This document shows, piece after piece, positions 8,711 through 18,264 of a stretch of DNA of 52,328 nucleotides (position 1 is its first letter; each line of letters opens with the position of its first letter). The stretch spans positions 1 through 52,328 of the forward strand of contig JANXXK010000270.1 in the NCBI GenBank assembly GCA_025350685.1, read 5' to 3'. The notes beneath the pieces are model-generated. The model made no database searches. It worked only from the letters and a program-made list of their open reading frames with translations, and was not told where the DNA came from. The DNA comes from Alphaproteobacteria bacterium (GTDB lineage Bacteria; Pseudomonadota; Alphaproteobacteria; Caulobacterales; Caulobacteraceae). A program made the translations under genes and the position numbers.

Positions 8711-10528
8711 CTAGGCTGCTTCCGCCGACGGGTCGAACTCCGCGACCAAGTGGCCGGGGGCGACCTCCTTCAACTCCGGGGCGGCGAACGGGGCGTTGGG
8801 CTCCAGCGGCAGGCGGGACGGCAGGAAGCGCAGGGCGGCGCGGGGGTCCATGGGACTGGGTGGCTCGCCGGCCAGGCGGACGCGCTTGCGGGTGCGCTCG
8901 ATGGCCGGGTCGGGGATCGGCGCGGCTGAGAGGAGCGCCTTGGTGTAGGGGTGGCGCGCGCCGGCGTAGAGCTGTTCGCGGGTGGCGGTCTCGACCACGC
9001 GGCCCATGTAGAGCACCAGCACCCGGTGGCTAATCTCGCGGACCACGGCCAGGTCGTGGCTGATGAAGATCATCGACAGCCCCATCTCCGCCTGAAGCGC
9101 GATCAGCAGGTCGATGATCTGGGCGCGGATCGAGACGTCGAGCGCGGAGACCGCCTCGTCGCAGATCACCAGCTTCGGCCTCAGGATCATCGCGCGCGCG
9201 ATGCCGACGCGCTGGTTCTGGCCGCCGGAGAGTTCGTGCGGGTAGCGGTTGATCAGCTCGGGATCGAGCTCGACCCGGGCCATCATGGCGGCGACCTGGG
9301 CGTCGCGCTCGGCGCGCGGGAGGTCGCGGCGGAACACCAGCAGCGGCTCGGCGATGGAATCGCCGATGGTGACGCGCGGGTCGAGGCTGGCCAGCGGGTC
9401 CTGGAAGACGATTTGTAAGTCCTGGCGGGCGGCCCGCATCGCCTCGCGTTGCGCATGCGTGATGTCGCGGCCCATCAGGGTGACGGTCCCGGTGGTGGCG
9501 GGGAGCAGGTTGAGGACGGCGCGAGCCAGCGTCGACTTGCCCGAACCGCTCTCGCCGACCACGCCGAGGGTTTCGCCTTCGCGAACCTGGAAGTCGACGC
9601 CGTCGACGGCGCGCAGGGTCTTCCTGGGCGCCAGCAGGCCTCCGCCCATCGGGAACCAGACCCTGACGTCGTGGCCCTCGACAACGACTGGGGCGTCGGG
9701 TCTGGCGGGCGTCAGCGTTGGCCGCCCGCCCCGGCCTTGGCGGTCGAGGCGCGGAATCGCGTCCAGCAGGGCGCGGGTGTAGTCGGTGGCGGGCTGGCGG
9801 AAGACCTGCTCTGCGGTCCCGGCCTCGACGAAGGCGCCGTCCTTCATCACGCAGACCCGGTCGGCGAGGCGGGCGATGACCCCCATGTCGTGGGTGATCA
9901 GCACCATGGCGGTCCCGGTCTCGCGCTGAAGCTCGGCCATCAGGTCGAGGATCTCGGCCTGGACTGTGACGTCGAGCGCGGTGGTCGGCTCGTCGGCGAT
10001 GAGCAGTTCGGGCCCGCCGGCCATGGCCGCGGCGATCATCACCCGCTGGCGCATGCCGCCGGAAAGCTCGTGCGGATACTGGCGCAGACGGGTGGCGGCG
10101 TCGGGGATGCGGACCTTCTCCAGCCAGAGCCTGGCGTGCGCCGTGGCGTCGCGGTCGGAGAGGCCGGCGTGCAGGCGTAGCGGCTCGGCGATCTGCTCGC
10201 CGATCCGCACGTGCGGCGTGAGCGCGGTCAGCGGGTCCTGGAAGATCATCGTCATCTTCGAGCCACGGATGCGGTTGAGCGCCCTGGGCTTTAGGCCCAG
10301 AAGCTCGGTCCCCAGGAACTTCGCCGAGCCGGTCGCCCGGCCATTGCGGGCCAGCAGGCCCATCACCGCCATGAAGGTCTGGCTCTTGCCGGAGCCGCTT
10401 TCGCCGACGACGCCCAGCGTCTCGCCGCGCGGGATGGAGAGGGAGACGCCGCGCACGGCGTGGACCTCGCCGTCGTGGGTGTCGAAGTCGACCCGGAGAT
10501 CGGTAAGCTGCAGGACGGGTTCGGGCAC
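8711..10528 (-). CDS. Dipeptide/oligopeptide-type ABC transporter, fused double ATPase
   Basis: A 605-residue protein with two complete ABC ATPase domains in one chain, like YejF or a DppD-DppF fusion. Domain 1 (about 1-260) has Walker [12 protein letters not shown] and signature LSGGMRQR. Domain 2 (about 285-600) has [11 protein letters not shown] and LSGGQNQR. Both have the oligopeptide-family HDMGV or HDLAV switch, and a C-terminal oligopeptide_HPY-like tail follows. The GTG start at 10528 has GAGG five bases upstream and begins where family proteins begin. The permease and binding-protein genes are not adjacent, so the transported peptide is unknown. Confidence 0.92.
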   Translation of the reverse strand: MPEPVLQLTDLRVDFDTHDGEVHAVRGVSLSIPRGETLGVVGESGSGKSQTFMAVMGLLARNGRATGSAKFLGTELLGLKPRALNRIRGSKMTMIFQDPLTALTPHVRIGEQIAEPLRLHAGLSDRDATAHARLWLEKVRIPDAATRLRQYPHELSGGMRQRVMIAAAMAGGPELLIADEPTTALDVTVQAEILDLMAELQRETGTAMVLITHDMGVIARLADRVCVMKDGAFVEAGTAEQVFRQPATDYTRALLDAIPRLDRQGRGGRPTLTPARPDAPVVVEGHDVRVWFPMGGGLLAPRKTLRAVDGVDFQVREGETLGVVGESGSGKSTLARAVLNLLPATTGTVTLMGRDITHAQREAMRAARQDLQIVFQDPLASLDPRVTIGDSIAEPLLVFRRDLPRAERDAQVAAMMARVELDPELINRYPHELSGGQNQRVGIARAMILRPKLVICDEAVSALDVSIRAQIIDLLIALQAEMGLSMIFISHDLAVVREISHRVLVLYMGRVVETATREQLYAGARHPYTKALLSAAPIPDPAIERTRKRVRLAGEPPSPMDPRAALRFLPSRLPLEPNAPFAAPELKEVAPGHLVAEFDPSAEAA

Positions 10529-10584
10529 GGTGACCTCGGGCGGGGACGGCGAGACAGACCTTAGACGGCCAGGCCGCTCGCCCG

Positions 10585-10607
10585 CTATAGTCCGCCCAGC
10601 TATAGTC
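10585..10607 (+). promoter_or_regulatory. Two tandem GCTATAGTC elements before gmhB
   Basis: CTATAGTC occurs at 10585-10592 and again at 10600-10607, each preceded by G. TATAGT resembles the -10 element, and GCTATA matches the Caulobacter housekeeping -10 pattern. The second copy lies only six bases before the GTG start, so transcription from it would begin at or near the start codon. Confidence 0.4.
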
Positions 10608-10612
10608 GGGGG

Positions 10613-11164
10613 GTGTCCGACGCTCCCACCGCCACATCTCTCCGCCCGGCGCTGTTCCTCGACCGCGACGGGGTGCTGAACGAGGACCGGGGCTATGTCT
10701 CCCGCTGGGAGGATTTCCGCTGGATCGCCGGCGCCCGCGAGGCGGTGGCGGCGTTCAACCGGGCCGGCTGGCTGGTGATCGTGGTGACCAACCAGTCCGG
10801 CGTCGGGCGCGGGTTCTACACCGAAGAGGCCATGCACATCCTGCACGCCAAGATGGCCGAGGACCTGATCGCAGCCGGCGGCCACATCGACGCCTTCTAC
10901 CACGCGCCACAGCACCCCGAAGCGCCGCTCGACGCCTACCGCCATCCCGATCCACCGGACCGCAAGCCGAACCCGGGGATGATCCTGCGCGCGCTTTCCG
11001 AGTGGCCGATCGATAGAGCCGCCTCTGTGCTGGTGGGCGACAAGCCATCGGACCTGGAGGCGGCGCTCCGGGCCGGGGTGCGGGGGGTGCTGTTTACCGG
11101 CGGCGACCTGGCGCAGTTTCTGGCGAACGAGGCACTGCTTCCGCAATCGTCGAGGTCGCCCTAG
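10613..11164 (+). CDS. HAD-IIIA phosphatase, GmhB/HisB-N-like
   Basis: A 183-residue HAD phosphatase resembling D-glycero-D-manno-heptose-1,7-bisphosphate 7-phosphatase of the ADP-heptose pathway. Motif I is FLDRDGVLN (nucleophile Asp 17, acid Asp 19). Motif II is TNQSGVGRG near 62-70, motif III Lys is in DRKPNPGM, and motif IV is [11 protein letters not shown]. The usual zinc loop ligands of GmhB (C-x-H ... C-x-C) are missing: the matching residues read HAPQHP and DPPDRKP. It may thus be a zinc-free heptose phosphatase or have another sugar phosphate substrate. The start is GTG without a spaced ribosome binding site. Confidence 0.8.
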   Translation: MSDAPTATSLRPALFLDRDGVLNEDRGYVSRWEDFRWIAGAREAVAAFNRAGWLVIVVTNQSGVGRGFYTEEAMHILHAKMAEDLIAAGGHIDAFYHAPQHPEAPLDAYRHPDPPDRKPNPGMILRALSEWPIDRAASVLVGDKPSDLEAALRAGVRGVLFTGGDLAQFLANEALLPQSSRSP

Positions 11165-11198
11165 GCTCGAAGAAGCAGAAGGCTGAGCCGGCAGTGCT

Positions 11199-12824
11199 CT
11201 AGCGGCCTTCCATCCGGGTCAGCATCAGCTCAAGGGTCGCCATTTCGTCCGCCTCCCCCGGCGGCTTGTCCCAGCGGATGCGGTTTATCCGTGGGAAGCG
11301 CATGGCGACGCCGGACTTGTGGCGGGTGGAGCGTTGCAGGCCCTCGAAGGCGACCTCGAAGACCAGGCCCTTGTTGGGTTCGGCGGTGACCGAGCGGACC
11401 GGCCCGAAACGCTCAATCGTCTGATCGCGGACGAACCTATCGATCTGCTTCAGTTCTTCGTCGGTGAAGCCGAAATAAGCTTTGCCGACCGGGGTCAGCA
11501 CGCGGGCGCCGGCATCATCTGTCGTCCAGACGCCGAAGGTGTAGTCGGAGTAGAAGCTGGAGCGTTTGCCGTGGCCGCGTTGGGCGTACATGAGCACCGC
11601 GTCGATCAGCATTGGGTCGCGCTTCCACTTGAACCAGGGGCCCCTTGGGCGGCCGGCCTGGTAGATCGAGTCCCAGCGCTTCAGCATCAGCCCCTCGGCG
11701 ATCTGCGGGTCTCCGCCCGGGGGCTGGGCGCGTAGCGCGGCGAGTTCGATCCAGCTGGCGAAGGGCTGCATCGGCGAGAGATCGATGCGCGGGCTCTGCT
11801 CTTGGGCCACGAAGGCTTCGAGGCACCGGCGGCGCTCCGCGAAGGACAGGACGCGAGTATCCTCCGGCCCCTCCGCCAATAGATCATAGGCGCGAATGGC
11901 GGCGGGGAAGTTCGCCAGCGCCTTGGCGTCGACCGTCTTGCGGTTCAACCGCTGCTGCAGGTCGGCGAAGGACGCCACCTTGCCATCGCGCATCACCAGC
12001 AGCTCGCCATCGATGACGCCTTCGGCGGTGAGCGCGCCGACCACGTCGGGGAAGGACTTGGAGATGTCGTCGCCGGTGCGGGTGTAGAGCCTGCGCACCC
12101 CGCCCTCGTTCACCGCTTGGACGCGGATACCGTCCCATTTCCATTCCGCCGCGTAGTCGGCCGGATCGAGCTTGCCGAAATCCACGGCCTCGTCGATGGC
12201 CTGGGCCAGCATCGCTGGGCGGAAGCGGCCGGGATTATCCGACGATGGACGGTATGCGCGGCCCTCCAGCCAGGCGAACAGGTCCTCGTAGGGAGGGCGC
12301 AGGGCGTGCCAGATCTCCTCGACCTCGGCGACATCGACCGGCGTGGCGCCGATGTCGGCCGCCGCGCGCTTGGCGAGCCTCGCCGTCAGCCCCACGCGCA
12401 ACCCCCCCGTCATCAGCTTCAGGAGCGCCCAGCGGCCCGTGGGCTGCAGGGCGTCAAGCCAGCCCTCGATCAGCCGCTGGACCTCGGCGCGCGTGGCCCC
12501 GCGCAGGTCGTCAACCACCTCGGAGAACTGCGGCTCGCGATTGGCGCCGGGCCGTGCGGGCCAGACCAGGGCCACGGTCTCGGCGAGGTCGCCGACATAG
12601 TCGTAGGACCACCAGAACAGCTGCGGATCCATCCGTTCTTCGACGGCCTTGCGGATGAAGGCGGGCTTGGCGGCGTCGAAGGAGAGGTCGCCGGTCAGCG
12701 CGGCCAGCGCCCAACCCCGGTCAGGGTCCGGCGTCTCGCGCAGGTAGTCGCGCACCAGGGTCAGCTTCGCATTGCGCGAGGCGGTGAGTGACAGCCGGTC
12801 GAGGAGTTCGGCGAAGGCGCGCAT
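11199..12824 (-). CDS. ATP-dependent DNA ligase (bacterial, exonuclease-associated type)
   Basis: A 541-residue ligase of the family known as TIGR04120 (PP_1105 type). The N-terminal domain fills about 1-200. The adenylated lysine is in [12 protein letters not shown] near 230 (motif KWDG), and later motifs include GELLVMRDG, the nucleotidyl lysine region GLMLKRWDS and PWFKWKRDP. The C-terminal OB part ends with [13 protein letters not shown]. It seals nicks in DNA using ATP and is separate from the replicative NAD ligase. Its ATG overlaps the stop of the upstream exonuclease by one base, so the two are made together. Confidence 0.93.
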   Translation of the reverse strand: MRAFAELLDRLSLTASRNAKLTLVRDYLRETPDPDRGWALAALTGDLSFDAAKPAFIRKAVEERMDPQLFWWSYDYVGDLAETVALVWPARPGANREPQFSEVVDDLRGATRAEVQRLIEGWLDALQPTGRWALLKLMTGGLRVGLTARLAKRAAADIGATPVDVAEVEEIWHALRPPYEDLFAWLEGRAYRPSSDNPGRFRPAMLAQAIDEAVDFGKLDPADYAAEWKWDGIRVQAVNEGGVRRLYTRTGDDISKSFPDVVGALTAEGVIDGELLVMRDGKVASFADLQQRLNRKTVDAKALANFPAAIRAYDLLAEGPEDTRVLSFAERRRCLEAFVAQEQSPRIDLSPMQPFASWIELAALRAQPPGGDPQIAEGLMLKRWDSIYQAGRPRGPWFKWKRDPMLIDAVLMYAQRGHGKRSSFYSDYTFGVWTTDDAGARVLTPVGKAYFGFTDEELKQIDRFVRDQTIERFGPVRSVTAEPNKGLVFEVAFEGLQRSTRHKSGVAMRFPRINRIRWDKPPGEADEMATLELMLTRMEGR

Positions 12825-13834
12825 CAGCCGTCGTCCTCTTCCTCGTAGCCGACGAGGGCGAGCGGGCGGGCCGGGATGCCGTGGAGCTCGGCCCAGCGGG
12901 CGAGCGCCTCCTCGCGGCCGTGGGTGATCCAGAGTTCGCCAGGGCGCAGCTCGTCGACCGTGCTGGTGAGTTCGTCCCAGTCGGCGTGGTCGCTGATCAC
13001 CAGGGGCAGTTCGACGCCACGCTGGCGGGCCCGGGCGCGCACCTGCATCCAGCCTGACGCAAACGCGGTGACCGGGTCGGGGAAGCGGCGGCTCCAGCGG
13101 TCCTGGGTGGCGCTGGGCGGGGCGATGATGATCTGGCCGGTGAAGTCGTGTTTCTTGGTCGAGGTTGCGGGTTCCAGCGGGCCAAGGTCGACGCCGTGCT
13201 TTTCATAGAGGGCGTTCAGGCGCTCCAGAGCGCCGTGGACATAGATGGCCTTGTCCCAGCCGGCCTCGCGCAGCAGGCGGATGATCCTCTGCGCCTTGCC
13301 GAGCGCATAGGCACCGACCAGGTGGCTGCGTTCCGGGAACTGGGCGACGGAGCGGAGCAGGCGGGCAATTTCGGCCTTGTCGTCGGGGTGGCGGAACACC
13401 GGCAGGCCGAAGGTCGCCTCGGTGATGAACACGTCGCAGGGGACCGGCTCGAAGGGCGGGCAGGTGGGATCGCGGCGGCGCTTGTAGTCGCCCGAGACGA
13501 CTATGGTCAGGCCCTTCCAACGGACCACCGCCTGGGCCGAGCCCAGCACATGGCCGGCGGGGACCAGGGTGATTTCGACGTCGTCGCGCGGGACCGCCTC
13601 GCCATAGGCCGCGGCCTGCATGGACTGCGCGAAACCGGCGCCATAGCGCTCGCCCATGATGTCGAGGGTCTCGGCGGTGGCGAGCACAGCGCCGTGGCCG
13701 GCGCGGGCGTGGTCGGCGTGGCCATGGGTGATCACCGCGCGCGCCACCGGCCGGGTTGGGTCGATATAGAAGTCGCCTGGCGGGCAATAGAGGCCCTGCG
13801 GCTTCGGGCAGAGCAGGTCCTGCGGCCGGATCAT
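12824..13834 (-). CDS. DNA ligase-associated exonuclease (metallo-beta-lactamase fold)
   Basis: A 336-residue metallo-beta-lactamase/beta-CASP-like protein of the TIGR04122 type, the usual partner of the downstream ligase. Metal ligands are in THGHADHARAGH (near residues 37-48), PAGHVLGSAQ near 93, SGDYKRRRDPT near 113 and ISDHADWDE near 280. It probably trims DNA ends before ligation. In many bacteria a helicase (TIGR04121) and a phosphoesterase (TIGR04123) complete this set; neither is next to it here. Confidence 0.9.
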   Translation of the reverse strand: MIRPQDLLCPKPQGLYCPPGDFYIDPTRPVARAVITHGHADHARAGHGAVLATAETLDIMGERYGAGFAQSMQAAAYGEAVPRDDVEITLVPAGHVLGSAQAVVRWKGLTIVVSGDYKRRRDPTCPPFEPVPCDVFITEATFGLPVFRHPDDKAEIARLLRSVAQFPERSHLVGAYALGKAQRIIRLLREAGWDKAIYVHGALERLNALYEKHGVDLGPLEPATSTKKHDFTGQIIIAPPSATQDRWSRRFPDPVTAFASGWMQVRARARQRGVELPLVISDHADWDELTSTVDELRPGELWITHGREEALARWAELHGIPARPLALVGYEEEDDG

Positions 13835-14057
13835 GGTTCGGAATATAGGGCCTGACCGCTCTTCCTCATCGGCTGACTTGCGTCAGCCGGCAAACGCCCC
13901 GCTGGGCGGCCCGCGGACATCTGCAACCTTACCAAGTCTTCATCTTGTGAATTCGATGTCATGACTGAGACTTAACGAGTATTCGCCAATTCATTTCACT
14001 ATATCGCTCTCACCGCGCCGCCGCTCGGCGCCACCACTCAAGCTGAAGAGAGCCAAG
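13835..14057. other. Intergenic region with a lower-GC promoter zone
   Basis: This gap becomes clearly AT-rich at about 13925-14020 (CTTAACGAGTATTCGC, TTCACTATATCG), consistent with promoters for the small protein at 14058 and for the exonuclease on the other strand. No single sigma site stands out. Confidence 0.35.
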
Positions 14058-14162
14058 ATGTCCAACGCAGCTTCCCCCTTTCTGGGTTTCGCCAATTTCG
14101 TGATGGCCGCCACGCCGCTGTTGGCCGTGCTCGCCTATATCGTTTTGCCGTCCGTCCGCTGA
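14058..14162 (+). CDS. Small single-helix membrane peptide (34 residues)
   Basis: ATG 14058 to TGA 14162 encodes 34 residues. GAAGAGAG lies a few bases upstream as a ribosome binding site. After a short polar start (MSNAASPF), residues 8-30 (GFANFVMAATPLLAVLAYIVLP) form one transmembrane helix, ending in a basic tail SVR. No function is known to me. It stands alone, with its own AT-rich upstream zone, between the exonuclease and the thioesterase genes. The sequence is not low-complexity, and the helix pattern supports a real peptide. Confidence 0.6.
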   Translation: MSNAASPFLGFANFVMAATPLLAVLAYIVLPSVR

Positions 14163-14237
14163 GACCTGACCTGCCCCGTGCAGGAAAAGAAGGGGCGCCA
14201 TTGACCGCGAGGCGGGTCGGGGCCTAACCCGGTCGCG

Positions 14238-14690
14238 ATGGCCGCCGACCCCGAAACGCTCAACCTGCTGGCCCAGACCATGGCCGGCGGTACGCCGCAG
14301 TCCTCCGCGCTGGGCTTCCGCCTGATCTCGGTCTCCGAGGCGCGCGGCTCCATCGAGGTCCCCTGGCGCGAGGACCTGGTGGTCGACCCGGACACCCAGG
14401 TGATCGCTGGCGGGGTGGTCACCAGTCTTCTCGACCACACCTGCGGCCTGGCGATGGCGGCCGCCGCCAGCTCGCAGCCCTTCTCCACCGCCACGCTGGA
14501 CCTGCGCATCGACTACATGCGCGCCGCCGCCCCGCGCCTGGGCGTGACCTGCGAAGCCCACTGCTACAAGCTGACCCGCACCATCGGCTTCGTGCGGGCC
14601 GAGGCCTGGGACGTGGACCGTTCGGACCTGGTGGCGACCGCGCAGGCGGCCTTCGTGCTGAACCGGCCCAAACCCGAGACGTCGGCATGA
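14238..14690 (+). CDS. PaaI-type hotdog thioesterase, first of a tandem pair
   Basis: A 150-residue hotdog-fold protein that probably hydrolyses acyl- or aryl-CoA thioesters. The family region is VIAGGVVTSLLDHTCGLAM near residues 55-73, where the catalytic acid is Asp in LLDH, followed by TLDLRIDYMRAA near 87. It overlaps the next hotdog gene by four bases (ATGA). The two proteins differ in sequence, so they could form a heteromer or act on different acyl chains. Confidence 0.85.
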   Translation: MAADPETLNLLAQTMAGGTPQSSALGFRLISVSEARGSIEVPWREDLVVDPDTQVIAGGVVTSLLDHTCGLAMAAAASSQPFSTATLDLRIDYMRAAAPRLGVTCEAHCYKLTRTIGFVRAEAWDVDRSDLVATAQAAFVLNRPKPETSA

Positions 14691-15103
14691 GCGATCCCGC
14701 CCTTGAGCTGGAGACCTTCCTGCAGCGGGCGCCCTACGTCAGGTTCCTGGGCATGCGTGCGGAGCTCGCCGGCGACGAGATGACCGCCATCCTGCCGTTC
14801 TCGCCGCATCTGGTCGGCAACACCTTCATCCAGGCGCTGCACGGCGGGGTGATCGGGGCGTTCCTGGAGATGACGGCGCTGGCCCAACTGTCGGTCGCCC
14901 AGCCTGCGCCGCGGGTGCACAAGACCATCGACATCACTATCGAATACCTGCGGCCGGGCCGGGCGCTGACGTCCTATGCGCGGGCGGACCTGCGCAAGGT
15001 GGGGCGCCGCATCGCCAATGTGCACGTCGAGGCCTGGCAGGAGGACCGCGCCCAGCCGTTCGCGGCGCTGCGCGGGCACTTCCTTTTGAGCGGCGAGGGC
15101 TGA
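14687..15103 (+). CDS. PaaI-type hotdog thioesterase, second of a tandem pair
   Basis: A 138-residue hotdog protein. The usual HGG motif is intact in QALHGGVIGAFLEMTALAQL (near residues 47-66), and the acidic residue Glu takes the place of Asp in the partner gene. TIDITIEYLRPGRAL is the second family strand. It starts inside the stop of the first thioesterase gene and ends three bases before the stop of the convergent phosphonate-type binding protein. Confidence 0.87.
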   Translation: MSDPALELETFLQRAPYVRFLGMRAELAGDEMTAILPFSPHLVGNTFIQALHGGVIGAFLEMTALAQLSVAQPAPRVHKTIDITIEYLRPGRALTSYARADLRKVGRRIANVHVEAWQEDRAQPFAALRGHFLLSGEG

Positions 15104-15106
15104 CCG

Positions 15107-16111
15107 TCAGGACGTCGGCTGCGCCGCCCGTTCCTTCTTCACGGCGTCGAGCTTGGCCTGCGCCGCGGCGATGGCCTTGGGGTCGGCCTTGGACTTGGCG
15201 GCGATCAGTTCGCCGGTGGCCTCGATCTCGCGCACCGGCAAGAGGTGGGTGTTGTCGGCGTGTTTGAAGGGGCCTGTCTGGATGCGGTCGAGGATGGCGC
15301 GCTGGCGCTTGGCCTCGGCGGTGTCGCCGCCGCCATAGCTGAAGATGAAGTCGGCGATCTTGGCCTTGGCCGCCGGATCCAGATCGGCGCGCCAGATCAT
15401 CGGATCCTCCGGAATGGTCGGCGACGTCCAGATCACCTGCAGGCTGTCCAGCGTCTTCTTGGACTGGTCGGTGCCGATCGCCGCCAGCCGGTCCATGGAG
15501 CGGGTGTTGTCGGTCGCCGCCGGCAGGACGCCCGACCCCACGGCGTAGAGATTGGCCTCGGCGCTCGCCGAACGGACGGTCTTGAAGCATTTCACCGGAT
15601 TGATGCCGCGCGGCCCGAACAGGTAGGTGTTGGGCGCGAGCGTCCCGGAGGTCGACTTGGCGTCGCCCATGCCGAAGTCGATCGTCTGGCCGCACTTCAG
15701 CAGCCTCTCCAGGGTGACGCCGGAGCCCTTCTTGACGATGATCACGCCCTGATAGCCGTCGTGGCCGTTCGGGTGGGTCGTGCGCGCGAAGACCTCGCCG
15801 CCGGCGCGGCGCACGGCTTCCAGGCCCGATTGGTTGGTGAACCAGCCGAGGTCGGTCTGCTTGAACCGCATCGCCTCGATCAGGCCCGAGTAGTTGGAGG
15901 CGAAATAGGGCTTCACCGTCAGGCCGGTGGCCGCCTCCATGTCCTTCAGGAACGGGCCCCACTCCTGCATCTGGGTTTGGGTCGCCTCGGTGGAGACGAT
16001 CGAGAAGACCAGCGCCTGGGGCGGGGCGACGCTCGGCGCCGGCTTCGAGCAGGCGGCGAGCGCCGCAAGGGCAAAGGCGAGGGCGATGAGGGGGGCGAGG
16101 CGTCTGATCAT
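15107..16111 (-). CDS. PhnD-like phosphate/phosphonate substrate-binding lipoprotein
   Basis: A 334-residue periplasmic binding protein starting at ATG 16111. The signal [21 protein letters not shown] has a lipobox ending at Cys 21. The PhnD family pattern follows: a split two-lobe fold, [31 protein letters not shown] near residues 55-85, the glycine-rich phosphate contact [19 protein letters not shown] and, near 225, [12 protein letters not shown]. No permease or ATPase gene is adjacent, so it is an orphan component or works with a distant system. It may bind phosphonate, phosphite or phosphate. Confidence 0.82.
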   Translation of the reverse strand: MIRRLAPLIALAFALAALAACSKPAPSVAPPQALVFSIVSTEATQTQMQEWGPFLKDMEAATGLTVKPYFASNYSGLIEAMRFKQTDLGWFTNQSGLEAVRRAGGEVFARTTHPNGHDGYQGVIIVKKGSGVTLERLLKCGQTIDFGMGDAKSTSGTLAPNTYLFGPRGINPVKCFKTVRSASAEANLYAVGSGVLPAATDNTRSMDRLAAIGTDQSKKTLDSLQVIWTSPTIPEDPMIWRADLDPAAKAKIADFIFSYGGGDTAEAKRQRAILDRIQTGPFKHADNTHLLPVREIEATGELIAAKSKADPKAIAAAQAKLDAVKKERAAQPTS

Positions 16112-16193
16112 GGCGTCAGCATAGCCCAGCAATCGGTGACAGCCTCAAGACTCCGCTTGAGCCGCAGGGTCCGGGGCGCTACCCGCAGCCCCC

Positions 16194-17906
16194 ATGTTAG
16201 TTGGATTGTCCCATCAGGCCCGCGAGGCGAAGAGCTGGCCCTTCGAGCAGGCCCGCCTGCTGCTCGACCGCATCACCCGCCTGCGCCTCTCCGACGCCGA
16301 GCGCGACCTGGCGGCGACGCTGTTTGCGCAGGGCAAGTTCGCCGAGGCCGTGCAGGCCCTGCCGGCGCTGGCCAGGCCAGTGATCTTCCAGTGCGGCTAT
16401 GGGGCGTCCGGCCTGCCGCACATGGGCACCTTCGGCGAGGCCGCGCGGCCGACCATGGTGCGCACCGCGTTCCGGGCGCTGACCGAGGATGCCATTCCGA
16501 CGGAGTTGATCGTCTTCTCCGACGACATGGACGGGTTCCGGAAGATCCCCGACAACCTGCCCAACCGTGAAATGCTGGAAGAAGACCGCGACAAGCCGGT
16601 CACCTCGGTGCGCGACCCGTTCGGCGAGCACGAAAGCTTCGGGGCGCACAACAATGCGCGGATGCGGGCGTTCCTCGACGGCTTCGGCTTCGACTACACC
16701 TTCATGTCCTCCACCGAGACCTACAAGTCCGGCCGCTTTGACGCGGTGCTGCTGAAGATGCTGGCCCGGTTCGAGGCCGTCCAGGCGATCATGCTGCCGA
16801 CGCTGGGCGAGGCGCGGCAGGCGACCTATTCGCCGTTCCTGCCGATCAGCCCGAAGAGCGGGCGGGTGCTGCAGGCGCCGACCCTGGAACGCAATGTCGA
16901 GAAGGGCACGATCACCTTCGCCGACGAGGACGGGACCCTGACCGAGGTTCCGGTGACCGGCGGCCACGTTAAGCTGCAGTGGCGGCCGGACTGGGCGGCG
17001 CGGTGGACGGCGCTGGAGGTGGATTTCGAGGCGTCCGGCAAGGACCTGATCGATAGCGTGCGCGTGTCGAACAAGATCGTCCGCGCGCTGGGCGGCGAGC
17101 CGCCGGAAGCCTTCCACTTCGAACTGTTCATGGACGAGAACAACCAGAAGATCTCCAAGTCCAAGGGCAACGGCCTGACCATGGAGGAGTGGCTGCGCTA
17201 CGGTACGCCAGAGAGCCTGGCCTACTACATGTACCAGTCGCCGAAATCGGCGAAGCGGCTCTATTTCGACGTCATCCCGAAGGCGACGGACGAATATCTG
17301 CAGCAGCTCGACGCGTTCAATCGCGCGCGCGGCCCTGGAAGCGAAGGGGGCAGCAACTCGGTCGCCCTCGACAACCCCGCCTGGCACGTCCACCGCGGCG
17401 CGCCGCCGGAGCGTGGCTCGCCGGTGAGCTTCTCGCTGCTGCTGAACCTGGTCTCGGCGGCCGACGCATCGACCAAGGACATCCTGTGGGGGTTCCTGTC
17501 GCGCTATATTCCGGGCGCCACGCCGCAGACCGAGCCCCTGCTCGACCAGCTCGCCGGCTATGCGATCAACTACTACGAGGACTTCGTGAAGCCCGCGAAG
17601 ACCTTCCGCGCGCCCAGCGACCAGGAGCGGGCGGCGATGCAGGCGCTGGTCGCGAAGTTGAAGGCGCTCCCGCCCCCTCTTGATGGAAGTAGGGGCGCGG
17701 ATGCCGAAGCGATTCAGAACGAAGTGTTTGAGGTCGGCAAGGCCGCGGGCTTCGAGCCGCTGCGCGCCTGGTTTTCGGCGCTCTACGAGGTGCTGCTGGG
17801 CCAGAGCCAGGGGCCGCGCTTCGGCTCCTTCGTGGCGATCTTCGGCGTCGAGCGCACCATCGCCCTGATCGAGCGCGCGCTGGCCGGCGAAGTGGTCGCG
17901 GTCTAG
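16194..17906 (+). CDS. lysK: Lysyl-tRNA synthetase, class I
   Basis: A 570-residue class I LysRS, the archaeal-type enzyme common in alphaproteobacteria instead of class II LysS. The HIGH-like motif is GLPHMGTF near residue 75, and the KMSKS-like motif is KISKSKGNG near 320, inside a Rossmann fold. The C-terminal third (about 400-570) would hold the helical anticodon-binding part. It charges tRNA-Lys with lysine. It is divergent from the PhnD-like gene and is followed by a paired REP-like element that could end transcription. Confidence 0.95.
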   Translation: MLVGLSHQAREAKSWPFEQARLLLDRITRLRLSDAERDLAATLFAQGKFAEAVQALPALARPVIFQCGYGASGLPHMGTFGEAARPTMVRTAFRALTEDAIPTELIVFSDDMDGFRKIPDNLPNREMLEEDRDKPVTSVRDPFGEHESFGAHNNARMRAFLDGFGFDYTFMSSTETYKSGRFDAVLLKMLARFEAVQAIMLPTLGEARQATYSPFLPISPKSGRVLQAPTLERNVEKGTITFADEDGTLTEVPVTGGHVKLQWRPDWAARWTALEVDFEASGKDLIDSVRVSNKIVRALGGEPPEAFHFELFMDENNQKISKSKGNGLTMEEWLRYGTPESLAYYMYQSPKSAKRLYFDVIPKATDEYLQQLDAFNRARGPGSEGGSNSVALDNPAWHVHRGAPPERGSPVSFSLLLNLVSAADASTKDILWGFLSRYIPGATPQTEPLLDQLAGYAINYYEDFVKPAKTFRAPSDQERAAMQALVAKLKALPPPLDGSRGADAEAIQNEVFEVGKAAGFEPLRAWFSALYEVLLGQSQGPRFGSFVAIFGVERTIALIERALAGEVVAV

Positions 17907-17925
17907 GCGGAGCCCGATTCTTGCT

Positions 17926-18014
17926 CCGCTCGTCCCGGCGAAAGCCGGGATCCATGCGGCGCATGGGTGACAACCGGACCTCAGCTTGGGTCCCGGCTTT
18001 CGCCGGGCTGAGCG
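17926..18014. repeat. Paired REP-like palindromes downstream of lysK
   Basis: Two inverted copies of the same element: CCGCTCGTCCCGGCGAAAGC... at 17926-17953 and its mirror, GGGTCCCGGCTTTCGCCGGG... at 17988-18014. Each has a CCCGGCGAAAGCCGGG hairpin core with flanks CCGCTC and ACCC/ATCC. The pair resembles bacterial interspersed mosaic elements. It may act as an end signal for lysK. Confidence 0.75.
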
Positions 18015-18039
18015 GAAAAGTGAAGGCCATTCGATGCAG

Positions 18040-18186
18040 TCGGGCGCCGCCAGGCAGGCCCGGGAAGCGGGCGTAGAGCCGGGTGAGCGCCGAGTGCGTT
18101 TCCACGCGGGCGAGCTGCTGGCCCAGGCAGAAGTGGATGCCTGACGAGAACACCAGGTGGGGGTTGGGGAAGCGGTCCAGCCGCCC
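18040..18186 (-). pseudogene. Relic of a cytochrome P450 C-terminus
   Basis: Reading the minus strand, about 45 codons give [18 protein letters not shown] followed by [23 protein letters not shown]. This is the haem-binding Cys loop (F-x-x-G-x-H-x-C-x-G) and following helix L of a bacterial P450. There is no conserved upstream part, such as the ExxR helix, and a REP-like element follows at once. The fragment is a decayed remainder with no complete gene. Confidence is high that the motif is P450-like and moderate that it is a pseudogene instead of a displaced exon of an assembly error. Confidence 0.75.
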
Positions 18187-18264
18187 TTCGGTGGTTTCGC
18201 AAATCCCGGCGGCTTCGAGCGATCGCCCCGACAATCGGGGCCGATAGAATTTCGGGGGGCGGGC

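Noticed and set aside
10529..11146. N-terminal extension of the ABC ATPase
   Set aside because: The extra residues are antisense to the GmhB-like gene and unlike ABC proteins; GTG 10528 with a ribosome binding site fits better.
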